Source: Polyangiaceae bacterium (lineage in GTDB: Bacteria > Myxococcota_A > Polyangia > Polyangiales > Polyangiaceae). From it: a DNA stretch of 64,000 nt. Under the pieces are notes generated by a model. It was given only the letters and a program-made list of their open reading frames with translations, did not search any database and was not told the DNA's origin. The position numbers and the translations under genes are program-made. The first letter of the stretch is position 1. Every line of letters begins with the position of its first letter. Shown piece by piece: positions 1 to 7,212 of this stretch. Location: NCBI GenBank assembly GCA_013361525.1, contig JABFXY010000056.1, positions 25,196 to 89,195 of the forward strand, in the 5' to 3' direction.

Positions 1-1
1 G

Positions 2-676
2 CGCAAGCAGCTCGGCAGCTACGCCAACGAGGTCGTCGTTCGGGACGACCAATGCGCGACCCTCCCGAACGCGGTGTCGTTCGAGGACGCGGCGTGTTTG
101 CCCGTTCCGGGTGCCACGGCGCTTCGAGCGCTCGAGCTCGCGGGGCTTCCGACATCCGGAAAGGCCCCCGACGTGCGCGTGTTGGTGCTCGGCGCCGCGG
201 GCGGCGTCGGCCTCGTCACCCTTCAAATCGCGCGCGTTCTGGGCATGAAGGCGGCGGGCGTTTGCTCGACGCGAAACACCGCGCTCGTCGAGAAGCTCGG
301 CGCAGCGAGCATCGACTACACGAAGGGCGACGCGCTCGAGGCCGCCGCCGCACACGGCCCGTACGATCTCATCCTCAATGTGGTCGGCAGCGAGATCTAT
401 TCGACGTCTCGCGCGCGCACCTTGCTCACCGACAAGGGCTCCGTCGTCCTCGCGGTCGTGCGCCCGGCCGATGTTCCGGCGCTGTTGTTCTCGAGCCGCG
501 TCAAACACGTCCTCGGCAGACCCTTTCGACAGAACCTCGAGCCGCTCGTCGGATGGCTCGCCACACGCGATCTCGAGCCGTTGATCGAAGCCACCTTCCC
601 GCTCGCGGAGGCTGAAAAGGCCCACGTGCTCTCGAAGGGCGGGAAGGTCGTCGGCAAGCTGCTGCTCTTGCCCTGA
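2..676 (+). CDS. NAD(P)H:quinone oxidoreductase-like MDR dehydrogenase (5' truncated)
   Basis: The reading frame is open from base 2 and ends at TGA 674-676, so the N-terminal catalytic part lies outside the window. What remains is the nucleotide-binding half of a medium-chain dehydrogenase/reductase. The entry segment (LPVPGATALRAL) and the Rossmann dinucleotide loop GAAGGVG (near base 200) are clear. They are followed by features typical of zinc-independent quinone reductases that use NADPH: a beta-strand with a cysteine and arginine (CSTRN) and a C-terminal LSKGGKVVGK segment. No zinc ligands are visible in the remaining part. The protein is expected to be a cytoplasmic NADPH-dependent reductase; the substrate cannot be inferred. 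The next gene starts 19 bp downstream on the same strand. Confidence 0.9.
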   Translation, partial: RKQLGSYANEVVVRDDQCATLPNAVSFEDAACLPVPGATALRALELAGLPTSGKAPDVRVLVLGAAGGVGLVTLQIARVLGMKAAGVCSTRNTALVEKLGAASIDYTKGDALEAAAAHGPYDLILNVVGSEIYSTSRARTLLTDKGSVVLAVVRPADVPALLFSSRVKHVLGRPFRQNLEPLVGWLATRDLEPLIEATFPLAEAEKAHVLSKGGKVVGKLLLLP

Positions 677-695
677 TCGTTACGGAGGCACGTTG

Positions 696-2186
696 ATGTC
701 GGCGATTGCGAAGAGGCTCGGCGAACGGATCTGGCGAGGAGCGTTCGTGCTCGGCCTCGCGGTCGTGTCGTGCGAGGAGACGGCCGACGACGGCACGACG
801 GATCCGTTCGAAGATCCGACGCTGGAGCCGCTCGAAACGACGAGCCGCCACGTCACCGTCTCCGGTGATCGGCTGCTCGACGAGGCCGGCCGCGAGGTCC
901 TCTTGCGGGGGTATTGCGCGGGGAACCGCGCCAAGATGCCGCCGTTTCTTCCGATGGAGCTCGTCGATGGGCAGACCGTTGCCGAGGGCGCCGACACCTT
1001 CTTTTCCAAGTTGGCGGCGCTCGGTGCCAATACGGTCCGACTCACGTTTTCATGGGAGGCATTCGAGCCTACTCGAGGCGAGCGCGACGCGGCGTACCTC
1101 GCGCAATACAGCGCGATGCTCGACGCCGCCGATGCGCACGGCATCGGGGTAATCGTCGATTTTCACCAAGACGTGTTTGCATCACCGTTCTGTGGCGACG
1201 GTTTTCCGCTTTGGGCCATCGGCGAAGAAATCCCCCACGGCGAGCCTCATTACGATTGCGGGTATCCCAATTGGTCGCTGCCCGGGCTCGACGCGGAGAG
1301 CGACGTCAGCGCTGCGTACGATCGGCTCTGGCAAAACACCGACGGGCTACAAGATGCGATGGAGGAGATGTGGCGCGCGGTCGCGCGCGAGCTCGCCGGA
1401 CATCCCGCGGTCGTCGGCTTCGAGGTCATCAACGAGCCCGGCGCGGGGAGCATCCCGCGCGAGACCTTCGAGGCCGAGACGTTGCCCGCCTTCATCGAGC
1501 GCATGGGCTCGGCGATTCGTGAGGAGGCGGGCGATGTCGCCGTCTTCAATGGCGGACGTTTCGGCGATGCCGTCGGCAACGAGAACGAGCTCGCGCGGCC
1601 CGAGCTGCCCGGCTTCGTCTTCTCACCCCATTATTACAATCCCGTCATCTCGCTCGGCCTGAACAGCATCGACGCGCCGGCGATCGAGGAGGGGCTCGGC
1701 CATGCGCTCGCGCCGGCCGCACAATGGGGTGTTCCCGTTTTGCTCGGTGAGTTCGGGACGCACAACGACATCACCGTCAAAGCGGAATACCTCGACCTCG
1801 TCCTCGACATCCTCGATTTGCACCATGCGCACGCAACGCTATGGGACGCATCGATCGGAACGCAGCTCTGGAACTCGGAGGACTTCTCGGTCTTCACGTC
1901 CCAGGGGGACGAGCAGCCCTGGGCGAGCTCGGTCGTGAGGCCCTATCCGCGCGCGGTGTCTGGACGCGTCGAGCGATTCGAATGGAACGCCGAAAGTCGT
2001 CGATTCGAGATCCACGTCGTCGAAGCCGGTGACGCCGTGAGCGAGATCTACCTGCCCGTCCGGCACCTCGGGACGAGCCCATCCGTCACGGTGCAAGGCG
2101 CTCGGTATCGCTTCCTCTCCGACCGTGAGCTGCTCCTCGTGCGAGCCGAGGCGGGCGCGGCCTATTCGGTCGTCGTCACGCGCTGA
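696..2186 (+). CDS. GH5-type glycoside hydrolase lipoprotein (endoglycosylceramidase-like)
   Basis: This 496-residue exported glycosidase starts at ATG 696, chosen over TTG 693 because a GGAGG box lies at 684-688. The N-terminus has basic residues, a hydrophobic stretch and a lipobox ending VVSC, so it is probably an outer-membrane lipoprotein. The catalytic domain (about residues 50-400) has the GH5 landmarks: RLTFSWEAFEP, VDFHQD, the acid/base Glu247 in FEVINEPG and the nucleophile Glu352 in LLGEFGTH. The DFHQD and NEPG context resembles endoglycoceramidases and related GH5 enzymes that cut glycosphingolipids or sterol glucosides, but substrate is inference. A beta-rich C-terminal domain follows. 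For a predatory or saprophytic myxobacterium a secreted lipid-glycan hydrolase is plausible. Confidence 0.88.
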   Translation: MSAIAKRLGERIWRGAFVLGLAVVSCEETADDGTTDPFEDPTLEPLETTSRHVTVSGDRLLDEAGREVLLRGYCAGNRAKMPPFLPMELVDGQTVAEGADTFFSKLAALGANTVRLTFSWEAFEPTRGERDAAYLAQYSAMLDAADAHGIGVIVDFHQDVFASPFCGDGFPLWAIGEEIPHGEPHYDCGYPNWSLPGLDAESDVSAAYDRLWQNTDGLQDAMEEMWRAVARELAGHPAVVGFEVINEPGAGSIPRETFEAETLPAFIERMGSAIREEAGDVAVFNGGRFGDAVGNENELARPELPGFVFSPHYYNPVISLGLNSIDAPAIEEGLGHALAPAAQWGVPVLLGEFGTHNDITVKAEYLDLVLDILDLHHAHATLWDASIGTQLWNSEDFSVFTSQGDEQPWASSVVRPYPRAVSGRVERFEWNAESRRFEIHVVEAGDAVSEIYLPVRHLGTSPSVTVQGARYRFLSDRELLLVRAEAGAAYSVVVTR

Positions 2187-2204
2187 ACGCGGGCCGACCC
2201 CCGA

Positions 2205-2786
2205 TCACCACCGCTCGGAAGGGGGAACCGGCGCGGGCATCTCCGCGAACACCTTGTCGATAGCGTCGATCTGCGCGCTGATTTTCGCGTGTTCGGCGCG
2301 TGTGATCTGCAAAACGCCGTGCGCCTCGATGAGGTCGCGGTACGCGTCGTTCGTCACGATTCGCTTGGGCAAGCTGGAGCTCGGATCGTGACCGTCGTCG
2401 AGGTCGAGGAGCGCGATCGCGATCTGCGCCTTTTCTTTGTCGGTTCGCGCGAGGCCTCGAAGAGCGCCCCGCGCCTTCGCGATTCGAGCTTCGGTGGAAG
2501 CCTCCGCCGCGCGAAGCTGTTGGGTGACGTTCACCAGCATGAGCCGCTGGCGCGCCGCCGCCGAGAACATGACGGCCTGGGGTGCCGGGGTGGTGCCCTC
2601 GACCGCGCGCGCACACCGGTCGATGAGCGCAACCGCGGCCGGATCCATAGCGATGACCGGCGGAGGCGCCGGCGCCTGAACGGGTGGTGTACGCGGCTGC
2701 GACGAACAGCCCATCAGCGAAACCGCCGCTAGGACCAACGCCGTTGGGAGCACAGCCCCCCGAACCCAAAACAGCCGACTCGACAT
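2205..2786 (-). CDS. Hypothetical lipoprotein with helical C-terminal half
   Basis: A 193-residue protein starts at ATG 2786. Its signal peptide ends in the lipobox LMGC, followed by a Pro-rich linker (PRTPPVQAPAPPP), so the mature protein is probably membrane-anchored and periplasmic. The rest is charged and predicted helical, rich in Ala, Arg, Glu and Lys, with no catalytic motif I recognise. It is convergent with the GH5 gene (19 bp apart) and divergent from the SDR gene at 2877, leaving about 90 bp for two promoters. I do not recognise a family. Confidence 0.75.
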   Translation of the reverse strand: MSSRLFWVRGAVLPTALVLAAVSLMGCSSQPRTPPVQAPAPPPVIAMDPAAVALIDRCARAVEGTTPAPQAVMFSAAARQRLMLVNVTQQLRAAEASTEARIAKARGALRGLARTDKEKAQIAIALLDLDDGHDPSSSLPKRIVTNDAYRDLIEAHGVLQITRAEHAKISAQIDAIDKVFAEMPAPVPPSERW

Positions 2787-2876
2787 CGTTAAGAATCGTT
2801 AGCGTCGCCAAACCCAGTACGCAATCACCGCCGCGCCTGTCGACGCCGCTTCGACGAACACTGATAGAGTTCCGCG

Positions 2877-3731
2877 ATGTCCGAGTCCCTCGCAGGAATG
2901 ACGTTCGTCATTACGGGCGCCAACACCGGTATCGGCCGCGCGAACGCCCTGGCCCTGGCCGAGCGCAAACCGGCGCGCATCGTCATCGCGTCGCGCAGCC
3001 GGGACCGGACGCAAGCCGTCCTGGACGAGGTTCGCGCATTGAACCCGGACGGAGCCGTCGACTTCGTGTCGATCGATCTGACGAGCCTCGCCTCGGTGCG
3101 CAAAGCCGCCGACGAAATCCTCGCGATGGACATCACGATCGACGTCCTCGTCAACAATGCGGGAATCGCCGGCGTGCGCGGGCAAACCACCGACGGCTTC
3201 GAGCTCGCCTTCGGAACGAACCACGTCGGGCATTACCTCTTCACCGAGAAGCTCTTGCCGCTGGTGAAGCGCGCGCGCCAGGGCCGTGTGGTCATCGTCT
3301 CGAGCCAAGGCCATTACCGCGCCCGCGGCATCGATTGGGACGCCGTGCGCAAGCCTTCGGAGACGGTGACTGCGTTCCCTGAATATTGCGTCAGCAAGCT
3401 CGCCAACGTCCTTCACGCGAGCGAGCTCGCGCGGCGCCTCGCCGACACGAAGGTCACGACGTATTCGGTCCACCCGGGCGGCGTCGCCAGCGACATTTGG
3501 AGCCGGCGCCTGGGGCCGTTCGCCGTCCTGCTCAAGCCGTTTCTCATCACCAACGAACAAGGGGCAAAAACGCAGATCCGCTGCGCGACGGATCCGGCGC
3601 TGTCGAAGGAGACAGGCCTCTACTACGACAAGGAAAAGCCGAAGACGCCTTCGAGCGAAGCGCAATCGGTCTCTCTTCAGGACGAGCTACGCAGGCGCAG
3701 CGACGAATGGGTGAAGCCCTTCCTCGACTAG
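2877..3731 (+). CDS. Short-chain dehydrogenase/reductase (retinol-dehydrogenase-like)
   Basis: A 284-residue classical SDR. The nucleotide-binding motif TGANTGIG is at residues 14-21, NNAG follows in the central strand, and the catalytic residues appear as Ser in IVSSQGH and the YCVSK version of YxxxK. The FGTNHVGHYLFTEKLLP segment and the HPGGVASDIW segment are typical of the retinol dehydrogenase/protochlorophyllide-reductase-like branch of SDRs. It probably reduces or oxidises a small alcohol or ketone with NAD(P)H in the cytoplasm; substrate unknown. It stands alone and is followed two bases after its stop by a strong hairpin. Confidence 0.92.
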   Translation: MSESLAGMTFVITGANTGIGRANALALAERKPARIVIASRSRDRTQAVLDEVRALNPDGAVDFVSIDLTSLASVRKAADEILAMDITIDVLVNNAGIAGVRGQTTDGFELAFGTNHVGHYLFTEKLLPLVKRARQGRVVIVSSQGHYRARGIDWDAVRKPSETVTAFPEYCVSKLANVLHASELARRLADTKVTTYSVHPGGVASDIWSRRLGPFAVLLKPFLITNEQGAKTQIRCATDPALSKETGLYYDKEKPKTPSSEAQSVSLQDELRRRSDEWVKPFLD

Positions 3732-3732
3732 G

Positions 3733-3763
3733 GCAAAGGTCGGTTGTCCTGACCGACCTTTGC
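3733..3763 (+). terminator. Hairpin terminator candidate after the SDR gene
   Basis: A perfect 12-bp inverted repeat: GCAAAGGTCGGT (3733-3744) pairs with ACCGACCTTTGC (3752-3763) across a 7-nt loop. It begins one base after the SDR stop codon. No long T-run follows, so it may act as a terminator or as a 3' stabilising hairpin. Confidence 0.6.
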
Positions 3764-3793
3764 GCCAGCAACGAAACAAGCGCCGGGTGCAGA

Positions 3794-3868
3794 GGTTGCC
3801 CGTTTTTCCCGCGGAAACGGCTCCTCACCCATTGGGAGCCGTTGGAGCGGGAAACAATCAGGGCAACC
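3794..3868. repeat. Long nested imperfect hairpin in a convergent intergenic region
   Basis: Three collinear stems nest symmetrically. GGTTGCCC (3794-3801) pairs with GGGCAACC (3861-3868). TTTCCCGC (3805-3812) pairs with GCGGGAAA (3847-3854). AACGGCTCC (3816-3824) pairs with GGAGCCGTT (3835-3843). Internal loops are GTT/CAATCA and GGA/GGA, and the apex loop is 10 nt. It lies between two convergent genes, next to the shorter hairpin at 3733-3763. It could be a bidirectional terminator or a REP/MITE-like dispersed repeat; only a genome-wide search can separate these. Confidence 0.7.
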
Positions 3869-3884
3869 GAATTGCGCGGCAGAG

Positions 3885-5693
3885 CTAGCGCTTGCGATCG
3901 ATGACGCCGATGGATCGCTTCATCGTCCGGGCGCCGTCGAAACCCTTCGAGGAGGTCGTCCAGAGCGACCCTTCGGTCTTCGCGATCGAATCGGTGACGA
4001 GGCGTTTGCGAACGGCGACCGCTGCGTCGGCGGTGTCGTCTTCGCTGGGCAGACCCAGGACCGCGTCTTTCACGAGGAGCCCGGCGTCGTGACCGAGCGC
4101 GACCCACCAGGACGGGTCGCGCTTCTCTCGATCGCGGAAGGTCTTCAAATGAACGTCGGGGGTTGGTCCGCTCGAGATGGGAAAAATGCCGGACGCCGCG
4201 AGGACACCCGCGCTCGACTCCGGCCGCGCGGCGTCGAGCCCAAAGCCCAACGTCAGCGCGCCCGCCGCTTTCGTCGCGTCGTTGGTGCAGCGCGCGCCTG
4301 CGTCGATGACCAGCGCGTCGGCGCCGGCGCTTTTTGCGAAGTCGAGCGATGCGCCACAGGGCTGCTCGGCGACGACGAGCTTCGCGGCGTCTTGGGCCAA
4401 ATCGTTCACGGTTCGTTCTTCGACGAGCATCGCGACGCGCTTCTTTCCGCGGTTCGCGAGGGAGCGAACGAGCTCCTGGCGCACCGCTGACGGCGACTCG
4501 CCGAGCACGAACACGGGACCGTCGGCTGCGACGGGCCGTGACGGGGGGCGAAACAAGACGATGGGGACGTTCGTGCGCTCCGCGTAGGCGAGCGCGATGT
4601 CGGATTCACGCGTATCGAAGCCCGCGATGATGACCGCGGCGCCGTCGGCGTTGAGGAGCGCGAGCGTCTCGTCGACATGAGCGACGTCACGTTGATCGTC
4701 GCGCACGATGAGCTTCGTCGCGCCGCCTGGGATCCCGAGTGCGAGCGCGAGCCCCGAGGCCGCCTCGATGCCGCGACGGCGTAGGTCATCGGTTCGAAGA
4801 GGCATGAGCAGGCCGACGGTGTTGCGCTCGAGTCGGACACCGGCACCTTTCGCGGCGACGCGCGCGACCATTTCAGCCCTGTGCCCGAGCAACGGCGCGG
4901 CAACGTCGAGCAGCTCGCGTGCGAGCTTGGGCTCTTGGTCCCGCTCGACACCCAGCGCGACGTGCTCGGCGAGCGCCATCGAGAACCAACGATCCGGCTC
5001 CTCCGCCGCGACCTCTTCTTTCAGCGCCGCGAGGGCGACCGTCGCGGGCAGCTTCGCGAGGAGCACCGCGGTCTCGCGCTCGGCGAAGGTGCGGAGCGGT
5101 CCCCCCGACTGCCGAACGAGCGCACGCAGATACCGAGCCGCGTCGTCGAGCTTGCGCGCCCCGAGCGCCGCGCGAACGAGCTCGCGGTTCAAAAAGGCGC
5201 GGGTTGGGGGATCGATGATCTTGTTGAACTGACCACCCATCTGCTCGAGCGCGCGCTGCGGCCTGCCGCTCCTCGCTTCCAGGCTCCCGAGCACGACGTT
5301 CGCCATGTCGCGCGTCGAGCCTTCACCGTCGACCGACGCCAGCACGTCGAGCTGCTTCTTCGCTTCGGCGATCTCGCCCTTTTCGACGGCGACGACCGCC
5401 CGCATCGCGCGGATGGTTCGCGTCGAAGGATCGCCCGGGTGTTTCTGAATGTGCTTGTCGAGCTTGGGCGCCATCGCGACGACCGCGTCCCAATCCGCGT
5501 GTTCCCAGCGATCTCGAAGCGCCGAGAAGTCGCGCTGCACCGGCAAGCTCTCGCTGAGATCGACCCGCGGAACGACGTCCGCGCCACCACACCGAAGCGA
5601 GCCCAGACACGCGAACGCCGTTGCCAGCGTGATCCACCGGGTCGTTCGTTGCGCGCGTCGATGAGCGATGCGGCGCGCGGCCGGCATCGTCAC
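3885..5693 (-). CDS. Exported TPR plus periplasmic-binding-fold protein (LpoA-like)
   Basis: A protein of about 602 residues. The chosen start is GTG 5693, which overlaps the upstream stop as GTGA and has AAGG 7 nt upstream; ATG 5687 is the alternative. A basic N-terminus and hydrophobic stretch form a signal peptide; the Cys of SLRC is a poor lipobox, so lipidation is uncertain. Residues about 40-280 are TPR-like helices. From about 290 the sequence NTVGLLMPL opens a type-1 periplasmic-binding fold, as in amino-acid ABC receptors and the peptidoglycan-synthase activator LpoA, which also joins TPR and receptor domains. A role in ligand sensing or cell-wall control is inference. It is translationally coupled to the regulator gene upstream. 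Confidence 0.85.
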   Translation of the reverse strand: MTMPAARRIAHRRAQRTTRWITLATAFACLGSLRCGGADVVPRVDLSESLPVQRDFSALRDRWEHADWDAVVAMAPKLDKHIQKHPGDPSTRTIRAMRAVVAVEKGEIAEAKKQLDVLASVDGEGSTRDMANVVLGSLEARSGRPQRALEQMGGQFNKIIDPPTRAFLNRELVRAALGARKLDDAARYLRALVRQSGGPLRTFAERETAVLLAKLPATVALAALKEEVAAEEPDRWFSMALAEHVALGVERDQEPKLARELLDVAAPLLGHRAEMVARVAAKGAGVRLERNTVGLLMPLRTDDLRRRGIEAASGLALALGIPGGATKLIVRDDQRDVAHVDETLALLNADGAAVIIAGFDTRESDIALAYAERTNVPIVLFRPPSRPVAADGPVFVLGESPSAVRQELVRSLANRGKKRVAMLVEERTVNDLAQDAAKLVVAEQPCGASLDFAKSAGADALVIDAGARCTNDATKAAGALTLGFGLDAARPESSAGVLAASGIFPISSGPTPDVHLKTFRDREKRDPSWWVALGHDAGLLVKDAVLGLPSEDDTADAAVAVRKRLVTDSIAKTEGSLWTTSSKGFDGARTMKRSIGVIDRKR

Positions 5694-6913
5694 GGCTCGA
5701 CCTTGTGACGCTGCTTCATGCGGTAGAGCGTGCTTCGTGCCACGCCGAGCTTCTTCGCGGCAAGGCTCACGTTGCCGTTTGCTGCACGAAGCGCCTCTTC
5801 GAGCGCGGATCGCTCGGCTACATGGCGCAAGCCTTGGGACATCGGCGCGCCCTCGGATTTTGCGGGCTCCGCGGCTTCCAGCGGCAGATGCCCGGGAAGA
5901 ATCAGCCGCTCCGGTGCTGCGCTCGCGATCGCGCGCTCGAGCCAGGCGGCGAGCTCGCGGACGTTGTTGGGCCACGCATAGGAGCGAAGGACGCGCATCG
6001 TCTCGGGCGCGACCTCGAAGCGCGACGAAGGCGGCGACGACCCGCTTCGACCGCTTCCGATGCGCTCGTTCGGGGGTTGTCCCCCGAGGTGCGCGAGGAT
6101 GCCTCGAACCACGTATTCGAAGTCGTCTCGATCGCGCAGGGCCGGCAGCGTGACCGTCGACGTGCGCAAGAGCGTGTAGAGCTCGCGCGCAAAGGTGCCC
6201 CTGGCCACCCGCTCGCGGAGATCACCCCGGCCGCTCGCGACGAAATGCGCGTCGGCGTAAACACCGCGGTCCACCTCGCGGGCGAGACGTCGACCGGTCT
6301 CCAGATCCAGGTCGTGTACGTTCTCGACATAAAGCGTTCCGCCACCGGCGCATTGCGGCCCGGCCGCGAGGAGCAGCTCGATGAATTGGTCGCTCGGCAC
6401 GGCGTCCGCGCTGATGTGGACGAAGGGTGCCTGGCCCCGACCGCTCGCGTCGACGATCGCCCGCGCGACGATCTCCGCGCCGGAGCCTTCTTCGCACGCG
6501 ATGTAGATCGGCAACATCGTCTTCGCGAGCCGCATCGCGAGATCCACCGCGCCGCGCGCCGCGGTGTCTTTGCCGCCGACGATATCGATTCCCAGGGTCG
6601 GTCGCGTCGCGCTGGCCGGCGGGACGGTCGTCGTGGTGTAGCGCGGCTGCGCCTCTTCCAGCACGAGGAGCACGGCGACCGTCTCCTCGTTCGCGCCTCG
6701 CATCGTCTCGAGCCGGAAACGTCCGGCCGGCGTCACGAGCTCACGGCTCGACGCCGCGACCTCGACGAGATCGCGCCAGCCGATGCCGATCGCCTCTTCG
6801 ATCCGTGACCCTGCACGCAGCGATTCATTCGCGACGGTCGTCGCGCGGATCACCCCCGGCGCCTCGGCGAGGAGATAACCAGTCGTTGGAAGGGACGACG
6901 AGGCAGCGGGCAC
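5690..6913 (-). CDS. Sigma-54-activator-like regulator with degenerate AAA+ domain and Fis HTH
   Basis: A 407-residue protein, GTG start at 6913. Layout: an N-terminal region (1-105) without receiver signature, an AAA+-derived central domain (about 106-290), a WPNNVRELAAWLERA segment typical of NtrC-type activators, and a C-terminal Fis-type helix-turn-helix (about 366-404, ALRAANGNVSLAAKKLG). Key ATPase features are missing. The Walker A position reads CEEGSGAEI without lysine. Walker B reads GGGTLYVENV instead of GGTLFLDEI. The entire GAFTGA sigma-54 contact loop is absent between FVHISADAVP and GGGTLYVEN. It probably binds DNA without remodelling sigma-54 polymerase, as a repressor or sigma-54-independent regulator. 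It is coupled to the LpoA-like gene downstream. Confidence 0.87.
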   Translation of the reverse strand: MPAASSSLPTTGYLLAEAPGVIRATTVANESLRAGSRIEEAIGIGWRDLVEVAASSRELVTPAGRFRLETMRGANEETVAVLLVLEEAQPRYTTTTVPPASATRPTLGIDIVGGKDTAARGAVDLAMRLAKTMLPIYIACEEGSGAEIVARAIVDASGRGQAPFVHISADAVPSDQFIELLLAAGPQCAGGGTLYVENVHDLDLETGRRLAREVDRGVYADAHFVASGRGDLRERVARGTFARELYTLLRTSTVTLPALRDRDDFEYVVRGILAHLGGQPPNERIGSGRSGSSPPSSRFEVAPETMRVLRSYAWPNNVRELAAWLERAIASAAPERLILPGHLPLEAAEPAKSEGAPMSQGLRHVAERSALEEALRAANGNVSLAAKKLGVARSTLYRMKQRHKVEP

Positions 6914-7212
6914 GGTAACGTCCGGTAATGGACTCGAGGCGAAGTATGTCAGGTTCCTTCGCCTAGGGAATGGGGCGTGAGACAGTACGAGCGCAACGAC
7001 ATGGTAGCCATCGAGAGATGGGGCACCCTCAATGCCCGCCCTTGTCCTCCTCTACCACCGTCTTCGATGGTGAGGGCGGCGGCGCCGTCGACCATTCGAA
7101 TGCAAAACACTTTTGATTGGTTGGCGACGGCACGCGCGGTTGTTGCCCAGCCGCGCACCCAAACTCCAACTCGCGCCTCCAACAGGCGCCGGTTGCCCGA
7201 CAACGTGCGGAC
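6914..7212. other. Divergent intergenic region between regulator and histidine kinase
   Basis: About 300 bp without a convincing gene. It must carry the promoters for the minus-strand regulator operon and the plus-strand histidine kinase. I looked for a GG-N10-GC sigma-54 promoter and found none that fits; AT-rich patches near 7090-7120 (AAAACACTTTTGATTGG) are the most promoter-like sequence. Confidence 0.5.

Noticed and set aside
6914..7212. Sigma-54 promoter in front of the histidine kinase
   Set aside because: GGCAC and TTGC words occur but their spacing does not fit GG-N10-GC.
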